The notes beneath the pieces were generated by a model. That model was not told the origin of the DNA and made no database searches. It saw only the letters and a program-made list of their open reading frames with translations. Positions 31,458 to 39,679 of a stretch of 64,000 nt of DNA are shown piece after piece (the stretch's first letter is position 1; each line of letters opens with the position of its first letter). The translations under genes were made by a program, and so were the position numbers. Source of the DNA: Streptomyces atroolivaceus (GTDB lineage: Bacteria; Actinomycetota; Actinomycetes; Streptomycetales; Streptomycetaceae); NCBI RefSeq assembly GCF_000717025.1, contig NZ_JNXG01000017.1:186001-250000 (forward strand), read 5' to 3'.

Positions 31458-32637
31458 CCTCGTGCGGCGCATCGATGTACGTCCCCTCGTGCGGCGGATC
31501 GATGAGGCGACGCCCCGGGACCGCGACCGCGCCGTCGACGCCCTGCGCGCCTTCGCCATCCTGGGCGTGGTGTGCGGCCACTGGCTGGTCACCGCGCTGG
31601 TCACCGACAGCGGCACGGTGCGCGGCGCGAGTCCGCTCCAGCACATGCCCCGGCTCGCTCCCGTCTCCTGGGTGTTCCAGACGCTCGCCCTCTTCTTCCT
31701 GGTGGGTGGCCAGGTGGGCGCGCAGGGCTACGCCTCCGCCCGGGCCAGGGGCGAGTCCTACGGGTTCTGGCTGAGGGTCCGGATGGGCAGGCTGTTCCGT
31801 CCGGTCGCCGTCGTGACCGCCGTGTGGGCCGTGGCGGCCGGCGTGATGCTGGCCTCGGGTGTGGACGAGGGGTCGGTGCGCGTGCTGGCCGGACTGGTGT
31901 GGTCGCCGTTGTGGTTCCTGCTGGTGTTCGCGGCACTGACCGCGGCGACCCCGCTGGTGGCCCGGCTGCACCCGCTGTGGCCGCTCGCCGTCGTCCTGTA
32001 CGTCGACCTGTTCCGGCTGGGGTTCGACGGCCCGGCCGGACTGGGCTGGATCAACGTGGCCGCGGGCTGGCTGGTCCCCTACTGCCTGGGCGCGGCCTGG
32101 GCGCGGGGCGGCCTGCGCGACCGCCGGACCGGATGGGTGCTGCTGACCGGAGGCGCGGCGGCCACGGCCGGGCTGGTGCTGCTCGCCGGATATCCCGCCT
32201 CCATGGTCGGGGTGCCGGGCGGTGCCCTGTCCAACCTCGACCCGCCGACGCTCGCCGCCGTCACCTTCGGCCTCGCCCAGTGCGGGGCGGCCCTGCTGCT
32301 GCTCGGACGCCTGCGGCGGGTGCTCACGCGGCCCGCGGTGTGGGCGGCGGTGGCTCTGCTGAACCTCTCCGCGATGACCGTCTTCCTGTGGCACCAGACC
32401 GCGATGATCGTGGTCACGTCGACCGCCCTGTTCCTGAACGGCCCTCTCGCCGGACTGCACACGGTCCCCGACGGCCCCGGCTGGGTGTTCGCCCGGCTGG
32501 CCTGGCTCCCGGTGTTCGCCCTGGTGCTGCTGGTGTGCCAGGCCGCGTTCGGGGCGTACGAGCAGCGGGGCGCGGGGAGTTCGACCGTCGTACGGTCGGG
32601 TTCCCCTGCCCGGGCGCCGGAGTCGCGCCGTGTCTAA
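31450..32637 (+). CDS. membrane acyltransferase, acyltransferase-3 family
   Basis: 395 aa with about ten membrane helices. The family signature is in AVDALRAFAILGVVCGHWLV (Arg and the essential His in helix 1), with FFLVGGQVGAQGY and RMGRLFRPVAVVTAVW following. Such proteins O-acetylate or acylate cell-surface sugars and lipids, or antibiotics. The unusual Arg-rich start (GDLVRRIDVRPLVRRID) is two copies of an 11-residue motif. It overlaps both neighbours (8 bp each: 31450-31457 and 32630-32637), so it is coupled to the hydrolase and to the kinase; all four genes may serve a single envelope response. Confidence 0.88.
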   Translation: MGDLVRRIDVRPLVRRIDEATPRDRDRAVDALRAFAILGVVCGHWLVTALVTDSGTVRGASPLQHMPRLAPVSWVFQTLALFFLVGGQVGAQGYASARARGESYGFWLRVRMGRLFRPVAVVTAVWAVAAGVMLASGVDEGSVRVLAGLVWSPLWFLLVFAALTAATPLVARLHPLWPLAVVLYVDLFRLGFDGPAGLGWINVAAGWLVPYCLGAAWARGGLRDRRTGWVLLTGGAAATAGLVLLAGYPASMVGVPGGALSNLDPPTLAAVTFGLAQCGAALLLLGRLRRVLTRPAVWAAVALLNLSAMTVFLWHQTAMIVVTSTALFLNGPLAGLHTVPDGPGWVFARLAWLPVFALVLLVCQAAFGAYEQRGAGSSTVVRSGSPARAPESRRV

Positions 32638-33925
32638 GCTGAGCGGCATGACGGGGGCTGGGGGGCGGATCGCGGCGGCTCTGCGCGGGCTGCCGCGCAT
32701 GCTGCGCGAGGATCTGTGGACCGCTCCCGTCGATCCGGTGCCGCCCATGGGTGCGCCCGGATCGCCGGTCTGGCGGCCCGCCTTCGGGATGTTGCTGACA
32801 CTCGTGGTGACGGTCCTCGGCGTCTGGCACGTGCCCGACCTGGTCCCGCACGGCGCCGCGGTACCCGAGTACGTGGTGCTCCTCGTCGTCAGCCAGGCCC
32901 TGGCACTGCTCACGGGGATGTGGCACCCCCTGTACGCGTGGTGGGCATCGCTGGCCCTGATGGTCGTCAGTGTGCGGATCACGGCGTACGCCATGACGCC
33001 TGGCGAACTGTATCCGTGGACCGGCCCCGAGATCGCGCTGCAGGGCACCGCCCTGTTCCTGCTGGCACTCCGCGTGCGTCCACGCCGGGCGGGTCTCGCG
33101 CTCGTGCTGAGCCTGCTGGCGGGGCTGTCGGCCGGCTCCACCACCAGGCCCCACCACTACTCCCTGTATGTCGCCGCACTGGTCCTGTTCACGGCCGTGG
33201 TGATCGGTGCCGCCCTGCGCGCCCTGCGCGTGGCCCGCACGGAGCTGGTCGAGCAGTCCGAGCTCACGGAGGAGGAGCGGGCCCGGCGCACCCTCCTGGA
33301 GGAGCGCAACCGGATCGCGCGCGAGCTGCACGACGTGGTCGCCCACCACATGTCGGTGATCTCCATCCAGGCGCAGGTCGCACCGCACCTGGTCGAGAAC
33401 CCGTCGGACGAGCTCAGGGAGAACCTCACCGGTATACGGGAGAACGCCGTGGAGGCGCTGGCCGAGCTGCGCCGGGTGCTCGGGGTGCTGCGCTCGGAGG
33501 ACGCGGTGGCGGACGGGCTGCGGCACGCCCCGCAGCCGACCCTGGAACGGCTGGACGAACTGATCGGCAAGGTCCGGAGCGCGGGCATCACCGTCACGGC
33601 GGAGACCACGGGCCGGCGCCGCCCGCTGCCGCCGGGGGTGGAGCTGTCGGCCTTCCGCATCGTGCAGGAGGCGCTGAGCAACGTACTGCGGCACGCCCCG
33701 GGGGCGAGGGCCCGGGTGCAGGTCGGCTACCACTCCGCCGCCGTCACCGTCCGGGTCACCAACACCGCCCCGGCGTCGCCCGGCCGGAGCACGGGCGGCG
33801 GGGGCCACGGGCTGCTCGGCATGCGCGAACGGACCGCCATGCTGGGCGGCGACCTCACCCACGGCCCCACCCCCGGCGGGGGTTTCGAAGTAGTGGCGAC
33901 ACTCCCCCTGGAGGAACTCTCATGA
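32630..33925 (+). CDS. sensor histidine kinase, NarL-type (HisKA_3)
   Basis: 431 aa. Several membrane helices fill residues 45-195. After the coupling helix (LVEQSELTEEERARRTLLEE) the dimerisation/phosphoacceptor block is RNRIARELHDVVAHHMSVIS with the phosphorylated His in ELHDVVAHH. The ATPase block has FRIVQEALSNVLRHA (N box) and GGGGHGLLGMRERTAMLGG (G box). The GTG at 32630 has CGGAG upstream; ATG 32648 is an alternative. The kinase stop overlaps the regulator ATG by 4 bp. The extracellular sensor part is short, so it may sense the membrane or its neighbour proteins. Confidence 0.93.
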   Translation: MSKLSGMTGAGGRIAAALRGLPRMLREDLWTAPVDPVPPMGAPGSPVWRPAFGMLLTLVVTVLGVWHVPDLVPHGAAVPEYVVLLVVSQALALLTGMWHPLYAWWASLALMVVSVRITAYAMTPGELYPWTGPEIALQGTALFLLALRVRPRRAGLALVLSLLAGLSAGSTTRPHHYSLYVAALVLFTAVVIGAALRALRVARTELVEQSELTEEERARRTLLEERNRIARELHDVVAHHMSVISIQAQVAPHLVENPSDELRENLTGIRENAVEALAELRRVLGVLRSEDAVADGLRHAPQPTLERLDELIGKVRSAGITVTAETTGRRRPLPPGVELSAFRIVQEALSNVLRHAPGARARVQVGYHSAAVTVRVTNTAPASPGRSTGGGGHGLLGMRERTAMLGGDLTHGPTPGGGFEVVATLPLEELS

Positions 33926-34590
33926 CCATCCGCGTGCTGATCGCCGACGACCAGATGATGGTCCGCCAGGGCTTCACGGTGCTGCTGAACGCCGAGCCCG
34001 GCATCGAGGTCGTCGGTCAGGCGGTGGACGGTGTGGACGCACTGGAGAAGACGGCCGAACTCGACCCCGACGTCGTCCTGATGGACATACGGATGCCCCG
34101 CCTCGGCGGCATAGACGCCACGCGCCGCATCACCGGGGCACCCGGGGCGACCGCCCGGGTTCTCGTCCTGACCACCTTCGACCTCGACGAGTACGTGTAC
34201 GAGGCGCTGCGCTCGGGCGCCTCCGGCTTCCTGCTGAAGGACGCCTCGGCCGACGAACTCGCCCAGGCGGTGCGGGTGGTGGCGGCCGGTGACGCGCTGC
34301 TCGCCCCTCACATCACCAAGCGCCTGATCGCCGAGTTCTCCCGGGTGAGCGCCGGGCCACGCCCTCCCGACAGGGGGCGCGTCGGTGACCTGACGGAACG
34401 TGAGACGGAAGTGCTGTCCCTCATCGCGCAGGGCCTGTCGAACGCGGAGATCGCGGCCCACCTCGTGGTCGCGGAGCAGACCGTGAAGACCCATGTGAGC
34501 CGGATCCTCGTGAAGCTGGGCCTGCGCGACCGGACCCAGGCCGCGGTGTACGCGTACGAGTCCGGGCTGGTGCGCCCGGCCGGCTACTGA
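33922..34590 (+). CDS. response regulator, NarL/LuxR type
   Basis: 222 aa. The receiver has IADDQMMVRQGFTVLL (acidic pair), VVLMDIRMPRLGGIDATRR (phosphorylated Asp in LMDIRMP) and LTTFDLDEYVYEAL and FLLKDAS (Thr and Lys of the switch). The LuxR helix-turn-helix is LTERETEVLSLIAQGLSNAE with EQTVKTHVSRILVKLGLRD. It is coupled to the kinase by ATGA at 33922-33925 and should be its partner. The set of target genes is unknown; autoregulation of its own operon is plausible, and the dyad at 30455-30484 may be the site. Confidence 0.95.
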   Translation: MTIRVLIADDQMMVRQGFTVLLNAEPGIEVVGQAVDGVDALEKTAELDPDVVLMDIRMPRLGGIDATRRITGAPGATARVLVLTTFDLDEYVYEALRSGASGFLLKDASADELAQAVRVVAAGDALLAPHITKRLIAEFSRVSAGPRPPDRGRVGDLTERETEVLSLIAQGLSNAEIAAHLVVAEQTVKTHVSRILVKLGLRDRTQAAVYAYESGLVRPAGY

Positions 34591-34597
34591 CCGGGGC

Positions 34598-35749
34598 TCA
34601 CAGGGCCCCGTACACCGCGTCGATCAGCGCCATCTTGCGCGGGTCGTCGGCGATGTCCGGGCCCATGCGGTTCATGACGTAGCCGAGTGCGATCCCGGAC
34701 TCCGGGTCGGCGAGTCCGCAGGAACCGCCCGCCCCGTCGTGGCCGACGGCCCGCGGGTTGGGACCGTACGAGGCATTCGGGCCGCTCAGCCAGAGGCCGA
34801 GACCCAGCTCGGTCTCGTGGGCGAAGCCCGCACCCAGCACCAGGTCCCGGCAGCTGCCCTGCCCCTCGCGGACCCGTTCGGCGGCCTCCTCGGACAGGAT
34901 CCGCCGGCCGCCGAGGCTGCCCCGGCCGGCGAGGATCCCGTAGAGGGAGGCGACCGCGCGGGCGGTGCCGTGGCCGTTGGCGGCGGGAATCTCGGCGGCA
35001 CGCCACTCCGGGGTGTTGGCGGCGGCGGTGCCCGTGCCGGGGTTGAGCAGGGAGGCGATGGCCAGCGGCTCCATGGTGGCGAAGAGCGCGGCCTGTTGCC
35101 GGGATACGTCCTTCGGCTGGACGAGCTCGGCCACCCGGCCGGCGTCCTTCTCCGGGAGGCCGACGGTGAAGTCGATGCCGAGCGGTCCGGTGATCTCCTG
35201 CCGCAGGAACTCCCCGGGCAGCAGTCCGGTGATCCGGCGGACGACCTCGCCGACGAGGAAGCCGTACGAGATCGCGTGGTAGCCGGAGCGGGTGCCCGGC
35301 TCCCACCAGGGCTCGGTGGCCGCCAGCCGGGCCGTGGTCAGCTCCCAGTCGTAGAGCTCGGCCAGGGTGTGCGGATCGCGCAGGCCCGCGACCCCCGAGC
35401 GGTGCGACAGCAGATGGCGCACGCGCACGGATTCCTTGCCGGCTGCGGCGAATTCGGGCCAGTACGCGGCAACCGGGGCGTCCAGCTCCAGAAGACCGCG
35501 GTCGACGAGGAGGTGGGCGCAGAGCGCGGTCGGGCCCTTCGTCGTGGACCAGACGTTGACCACGGTGTCCCGCTCCCAGGCACGGGTCCGCCCCCCGTCC
35601 GCCCAGCCGCCCCAGAGGTCCACCACGGTGCGGCCGTCGAGCAGGACGGTGACCGCCGCGCCCAGCTCGTCGCGCTCGGCGAAGTTCGCCGCGAACGCGT
35701 CGCGCACCGCGGCGAACCGGTCGTCACAGTGGCCTTGGATCTGCGGCAC
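34598..35749 (-). CDS. beta-lactamase-fold serine esterase/hydrolase
   Basis: 383-aa class C beta-lactamase-like protein. The nucleophile is the Ser of WSTTKGP (S-x-x-K), the Tyr is in GYHAISYGFLVGEVV (Y-x-x of the EstB group), and the third block is the HDGAGG-type glycine stretch VGHDGAGGSCG. With no export signal it is probably a cytoplasmic esterase like EstB and not a beta-lactamase. The start is chosen at GTG 35749, which has GAGGAG 8 nt upstream; an ATG at 35776 has no ribosome binding site. It is convergent with the response regulator (7 bp gap). Substrate unknown. Confidence 0.88.
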   Translation of the reverse strand: MPQIQGHCDDRFAAVRDAFAANFAERDELGAAVTVLLDGRTVVDLWGGWADGGRTRAWERDTVVNVWSTTKGPTALCAHLLVDRGLLELDAPVAAYWPEFAAAGKESVRVRHLLSHRSGVAGLRDPHTLAELYDWELTTARLAATEPWWEPGTRSGYHAISYGFLVGEVVRRITGLLPGEFLRQEITGPLGIDFTVGLPEKDAGRVAELVQPKDVSRQQAALFATMEPLAIASLLNPGTGTAAANTPEWRAAEIPAANGHGTARAVASLYGILAGRGSLGGRRILSEEAAERVREGQGSCRDLVLGAGFAHETELGLGLWLSGPNASYGPNPRAVGHDGAGGSCGLADPESGIALGYVMNRMGPDIADDPRKMALIDAVYGAL

Positions 35750-35845
35750 GGGTCTCTCTCCTCGTCTCGGTGCCACGCACCATACCGACTGGTCGGACTG
35801 GCGGGAAGACGCCGGGCGTGAGGTTCCTGCGGCCGGGTGATCAGC

Positions 35846-36421
35846 TCAGCGCGGAACCGCTTCGATGCTGAGGCTCCAGCGGCCGGGCAGTCCGGTGATG
35901 GTCACGGTGGAGAGCGGGCGGACGTCGATGTTCCAGTACGCCGACGGCGGGGCGTTGATGGCGTACACCAGGGCCGCGCGGACGACGGCGGGTTCGGCCA
36001 CGGCGACGAGGGCGCCGTCGCGGACCGGGCGGGTGTCGAGCCAGCCGCCGATCCGGGATATGAAGGCGAGCAGGGATTCGCCGCCGTGCGGGGCGGAGCT
36101 CGGATCCGCGAGCCAGGTGTCGACACCGGCCGGCTCACGGGCGGCCACCTCGGACAGGGTCATGCCCCTCCACCGGCCCATGTCGCAGTCGCGCAGCGCC
36201 GGCTGGAGGAGCGGGGCGAAGCCGAGGGCGTCACCCGTGGCGCGGCTGCGCGGGGCGGGCGAGCAGTAGCGCAGCTCGGCGGCGCCGAGCCCCACCAGCG
36301 TATGGGCGGCGAGCTGGACCTCACGCCAGCCGGCGTGGTCGAGCGGCCGGTCGTCGTCGAACCGCTCGGCGAGGAGGGCGGAGCTGCGTGCTGCGGCGAC
36401 CAGAGACACCCGAACGCTCAT
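35846..36421 (-). CDS. histidine-phosphatase-fold protein lacking both catalytic His
   Basis: 191 aa. The fold is recognisable from YCSPAPRSRATGDALG (family SPxxRxxxTA), DCDMGRWRGMTLSEV and PHGGESLLAFISRIGGWL with the proton-donor Glu. The family's N-terminal RHG is replaced by AAARSS (VSLVAAARSSALLAERF), and the C-terminal catalytic His by VAEPAVVRA (normally V-x-H-G-G). A working phosphatase is therefore unlikely; a binding or regulatory pseudoenzyme is more probable. The start at 36421 leaves the first strand complete. The 97 bp before the beta-lactamase-fold gene show no terminator. It may be a remnant or specialised CobC-like protein. Confidence 0.82.
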   Translation of the reverse strand: MSVRVSLVAAARSSALLAERFDDDRPLDHAGWREVQLAAHTLVGLGAAELRYCSPAPRSRATGDALGFAPLLQPALRDCDMGRWRGMTLSEVAAREPAGVDTWLADPSSAPHGGESLLAFISRIGGWLDTRPVRDGALVAVAEPAVVRAALVYAINAPPSAYWNIDVRPLSTVTITGLPGRWSLSIEAVPR

Positions 36422-36490
36422 GCGAGCGATCGTGGGGCCGGGCGCCTCGCCGGTCAAGAGGGCCGTCGGCGGCGCCCGTGCGTCCGTGCC

Positions 36491-36928
36491 TCAGCCCAGC
36501 TGGAGGGCCATCCACATGTCCGGTTCGGCGAGCGGGGTGAAGCCCAGCTTGGCGTAGACCCCGTGGGCGTCCTTGGTGGCGAGCAGGAACCTGCGCACCC
36601 CCAGCGGCGCCAGCTCGTCACGGACGGCGGTGACGAGCCGGGTGCCGAGGCCGTTGCCGCGGCTCGCGCGGTCGACGTACACGTCGCATATCCATGCGAA
36701 GGAGGCGCGGTCGGTGATCACGCGCGCGTAGGCGGCCTGCCGGCCCGAGATCCGGTCGTAGGCACCGAAGTTGAGCGAGCCGGCGATCATCCGGTCCTGC
36801 TGCTCCCGGGTGCGCCCCATGGCCCAGTAGGCGTCCGTGGACAACCATGCGTGGATGCGGGCCGCGTCGAGGCGCGCGGGATCGCCGGAAACCGTGTAGC
36901 GCTGCGCGGAGGTGTCGTCGTCCTTCAT
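36491..36928 (-). CDS. GNAT acetyltransferase
   Basis: 145 aa. The acetyl-CoA loop is VYVDRASRGNGLGTRLVTAV (R-G-N-G-L-G), followed by LGVRRFLLATKDAHGVYAKLGF, with the terminal Tyr. The N-terminal block (IHAWLSTDAYWAMGRTREQQ) is the acceptor side of the short arylalkylamine-like subgroup often annotated next to MocR genes. ATG 36928 overlaps the stop of the MocR regulator by 4 bp (36925-36928), so it is translated with it. The substrate might be a compound related to the MocR effector, but this is inference. Confidence 0.88.
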   Translation of the reverse strand: MKDDDTSAQRYTVSGDPARLDAARIHAWLSTDAYWAMGRTREQQDRMIAGSLNFGAYDRISGRQAAYARVITDRASFAWICDVYVDRASRGNGLGTRLVTAVRDELAPLGVRRFLLATKDAHGVYAKLGFTPLAEPDMWMALQLG

Positions 36929-38385
36929 CCGGGGAGGCTATCGCGCTGCGTCCGCAGCTCGTCGACGGCGATGCGCAGCCTGCGGACCCCCTCGGTGATC
37001 TCGGCGGGACCCGAGACGGCCGCGAAGCTCAGCCGGACGTGGCCGGCGGGTGGTTCGGCGCAGTGGTACGGACGGCCGGGCGCGACGGCGACGCCGGCCC
37101 GCAGGGCGGCGGAGACCAGGGACGACTCGCCGGCTGCCGGGCCCGGGAGCCGGAGCCAGATGCTGCCACCACCCGACGGCACGTGCGGCAGCGCGAGTTC
37201 GGGGAGCCGGGCGCGGACCGCCCCCGTCATCTCGGTGCGACGGCTGCCGAGTTCGGCGGCCACCGTACGGAGATGGCGCTCCCAGGCGGGGGAGCCCACG
37301 AGTTCGAGCGCGGCCTCCTGGACCGGGCGCGGCACGAAGAAGCTGTCGACGACCTGGATGGCGCGCAGCCGCTCCAGGACGGGGCCGCGTGCGGCCAGCG
37401 CACCGACGCGGAGGCTGGGCGACGTGATCTTGGTGAGGGATCGCACGTGGACGACGACACCGTCCGGGTCGTGGGCCGCGAGGGGCTCGGGCAGCGGACC
37501 GGTGTCCGCGTGGACGAGCCGGCGGGCGAAATCGTCCTCGACGACGAAGGCGCCGGCCCGCCGGGCCGCCCTCACGATCCGCTCGCGCCGCTCGGGCGCC
37601 AGGATCACGCCTGTGGGGTTCTGGAAGAGCGGCTGGCAGACGAAGACCTTCGCGCCGGTGGTGCGGAACGCGGCTTCCAGCAGATCGGGCCGCACCCCGT
37701 CGGCGTCCATCGGTACGGGGACCGGTCGCAGACCGGTGGCGCGGGCGGCGGCCAGCATGCCCGGATAGGTAGGGGACTCGACGAGCACGGGGGCTCCCGG
37801 CGGGGCGAGCGCACGGAGCGCCGTGGCCAGGGCGCTCTGCCCTCCCGCCGTGATCAGGACGTCGGACTCCGCGAGCGTGCCCCCGATCTCCCGGGCGAAC
37901 CAGGCGCGCAGCTCGGCGAGCCCGTCGGTGGGGGGCCTGCCCCACGCTCCCGGCCGGCGTCCGGCCCGGGCCAGCGCGGCGGCCAGCGCCCGCTCGGGCT
38001 GGAGGCCGGGGTGGAGGTAGCCGCCGTTGAACTCGATGACCCCGGGGGGCGGTGCGGCGAGGGTGACGAGGACACCCGAGGCGTCGACGGTGCGCGGCAC
38101 GACCTCGGGTCCGGCGTCCCCGCTGAGCGAGACCTCCTGCCAGGAGGTGTCTCCCGGCGCGGGTGCGACGGCACGGGTCCCGGCCCGGAAGGCCCCGGAG
38201 CCGGGGCGGGTGACGACCAGGCCTTCGGCGGCGAGTTGCGCGACGGCGCGGGAGACCGTCACCGGACTGACCTTGAACCGTTCGACGAGTGCCCGGCTGG
38301 ACGGCAGCTTTCCACCCGGAGAGTAGCGGTCGAGCTCCGCCCGGAGGGAAGTGACCAGTTCGAACACACTGCTACGCTCATGCAT
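36925..38385 (-). CDS. MocR-type GntR/aminotransferase regulator
   Basis: 486 aa. Residues 5-70 form the GntR winged helix (KLPSSRALVERFKVSPVTVS then RAVAQLAAEGLVVTRPGSG). Residues 115-480 are a fold-type I aminotransferase with FVVEDDFARRLVHADTG (Asp binding the pyridine N), the PLP Lys in RSLTKITSPSLRVG, and SPTYPGMLAAARATGLRP. MocR proteins use PLP chemistry to sense a metabolite. Its start codon overlaps that of the divergent EamA exporter by 2 bp, a very tight arrangement that implies that it controls the exporter. It is translationally coupled to a GNAT gene. Confidence 0.93.
   Translation of the reverse strand: MHERSSVFELVTSLRAELDRYSPGGKLPSSRALVERFKVSPVTVSRAVAQLAAEGLVVTRPGSGAFRAGTRAVAPAPGDTSWQEVSLSGDAGPEVVPRTVDASGVLVTLAAPPPGVIEFNGGYLHPGLQPERALAAALARAGRRPGAWGRPPTDGLAELRAWFAREIGGTLAESDVLITAGGQSALATALRALAPPGAPVLVESPTYPGMLAAARATGLRPVPVPMDADGVRPDLLEAAFRTTGAKVFVCQPLFQNPTGVILAPERRERIVRAARRAGAFVVEDDFARRLVHADTGPLPEPLAAHDPDGVVVHVRSLTKITSPSLRVGALAARGPVLERLRAIQVVDSFFVPRPVQEAALELVGSPAWERHLRTVAAELGSRRTEMTGAVRARLPELALPHVPSGGGSIWLRLPGPAAGESSLVSAALRAGVAVAPGRPYHCAEPPAGHVRLSFAAVSGPAEITEGVRRLRIAVDELRTQRDSLPG
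38372..38383 (+). promoter_or_regulatory. -10-like TACGCT for a leaderless EamA transcript
   Basis: TACGCT at about 38373-38378, with TGACC about 17 bp further upstream, ends 5 bp before the EamA ATG at 38384. No ribosome binding site precedes that ATG, which fits a leaderless mRNA. The promoter is inside the MocR coding start, so the two genes' expression must interfere. Confidence 0.5.
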
Positions 38386-39355
38386 GACAGCTCACGATAG
38401 CGCTACTGAACCGACTGCGATAGCGGTGAACGGCGACCGGCCCCTCGTGCGCCGCGGCCCCGGGAACGGCGTCGTGCTCGCCGGGCTCGGAGTCCTCGCC
38501 TTCTCGCTGACCTTTCCCTCGACGGTGTGGGGCCTGGAGAGCTTCGGCCCCTGGTCCCTGGTCGCACTGCGCAGCGTGCTGGCGGCACTGATCGCGGGAT
38601 GCGCGCTGCTCGCCGGCCGTGTCCCGTTGCCCGCGCGCCGCCACTGGGCCGGTCTCGCGGTCGTCGCGGGCGGTGTGGTCGTGGGATTCCCCCTGCTGAC
38701 CTCACTGGCCCTGCAGACCTCCACGAGCTCGCACGCGGCCGTCGTGGTGGGGCTGTTGCCGCTGACGACCGCGCTCTTCTCGGCTCTGCGCACCGGCTCA
38801 CGCCCGCCGCGCGCCTTCTGGGTCGCGGCTCTCGCCGGCGCGGCGGTGGTGATCGCCTTCACGGTGCAGCAGAGCGGTGGAAGGCTCTCCGGCGGCGATC
38901 TCTACCTGTTCGGAGCGCTCCTGGTGTGCGCGGCGGGATACACCGAGGGTGGCCGGCTGGCCGGGGTGATGCCGGGCTGGCAGGTGATCGGCTGGGCCCT
39001 CGTCCTCTGCCTGCCGCTCGCCGTGGCCGGTGCGGCGGTGGCGCTGCCCTTCGAGCCGGTGCGCCTCACGACGCACGGGGTCGTCGGGCTGGTCTGGGTG
39101 GCCGCCGGGTCGACCTTCCTCGGGCTGTACGTCTGGTACCGGGGCATGGCGGAGATCGGGGTCCCCCGGGCCAGCCAGCTCCAACTGGCGCAGCCGCTGC
39201 TCACTCTGGTGTGGTCCTTCCTCGCCCTGGGCGAGGAGGTGTCCCCGGCCGCCCCGGTGGCGGCGGTGGCCGTCCTGGTCTGCATCGCCGTCACCCAGCG
39301 CGCGGGGAGCCGCGGCGAGCGCCGCAGGGGAGCCGACGTGCTCGTCCGGTCATAG
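38384..39355 (+). CDS. EamA/DMT-family exporter
   Basis: 323 aa with ten membrane helices in two five-helix repeats: first VVLAGLGVLAFSLTFPSTVW, ALIAGCALLAGRVPL, ASQLQLAQPLLTLVWSFLAL in the second. DMT exporters of this class expel amino acids or other metabolites. The start at 38384 is chosen because the promoter-like TACGCT ends 5 bp before it; a GTG at 38426 is an alternative but would truncate the N-terminus only by the polar part. Divergent from MocR with overlapping starts, so induction by the effector that the MocR protein senses is likely. Substrate unknown. Confidence 0.88.
   Translation: MTAHDSATEPTAIAVNGDRPLVRRGPGNGVVLAGLGVLAFSLTFPSTVWGLESFGPWSLVALRSVLAALIAGCALLAGRVPLPARRHWAGLAVVAGGVVVGFPLLTSLALQTSTSSHAAVVVGLLPLTTALFSALRTGSRPPRAFWVAALAGAAVVIAFTVQQSGGRLSGGDLYLFGALLVCAAGYTEGGRLAGVMPGWQVIGWALVLCLPLAVAGAAVALPFEPVRLTTHGVVGLVWVAAGSTFLGLYVWYRGMAEIGVPRASQLQLAQPLLTLVWSFLALGEEVSPAAPVAAVAVLVCIAVTQRAGSRGERRRGADVLVRS
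38396..38425. promoter_or_regulatory. direct repeats GATAGCG, candidate MocR operator
   Basis: GATAGCG at 38396-38402 and 38419-38425, 23 bp apart, with tgaa after both (ctactgaa, gtgaa). Paired direct repeats about two helical turns apart are the usual MocR site type. They are inside the first codons of the EamA gene, just upstream of MocR. Confidence 0.5.
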
Positions 39356-39397
39356 ACTTGTCGACATGGACCGCCACCCGTGAGGAGGTCACTCCCG

Positions 39398-39601
39398 ATG
39401 GAGGCACACGCCGGCGACCGGCTGCTGACACACGGCAGGACCGTGGGGCAGCACGACCGGGTCGCAGAGATCATCGAGGTACTCGGCGACGGGGGCAGTC
39501 CCCCGTACCGTCTGCGCTTCGAGGACGGGCACGAATCGATCAGGTCCCCGGGTCCCGACAGCGTCGTCCAGCACACCGCCCCGGAGGACCGGAACCGGTA
39601 G
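39398..39601 (+). CDS. DUF1918-family small protein
   Basis: 67 aa. HAGDRLLTHGRTVGQHDRVA and GSPPYRLRFEDGHES match the DUF1918 SH3-like small barrel, often annotated in actinomycetes and of unknown function. It is rich in charged residues and has no export signal. GAGGAGG lies 8 nt before the ATG. It is a single gene 42 bp after the EamA gene and followed by a strong bidirectional terminator (39606-39644). Confidence 0.82.
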   Translation: MEAHAGDRLLTHGRTVGQHDRVAEIIEVLGDGGSPPYRLRFEDGHESIRSPGPDSVVQHTAPEDRNR

Positions 39602-39605
39602 AGCG

Positions 39606-39644
39606 CGCGTGCGCCGGGGGCACGAGTGGTTCCCGGCGCACGCG
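39606..39644. terminator. bidirectional terminator between DUF1918 and GHL10 genes
   Basis: Perfect 13-bp stem CGCGTGCGCCGGG (39606-39618) with CCCGGCGCACGCG (39632-39644) around a 13-nt loop. It sits between the convergent genes ending at 39601 and 39680. Confidence 0.8.
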
Positions 39645-39679
39645 TCCCGCACGACGGCAGGGCCGCCGCGGCGGCCGGA

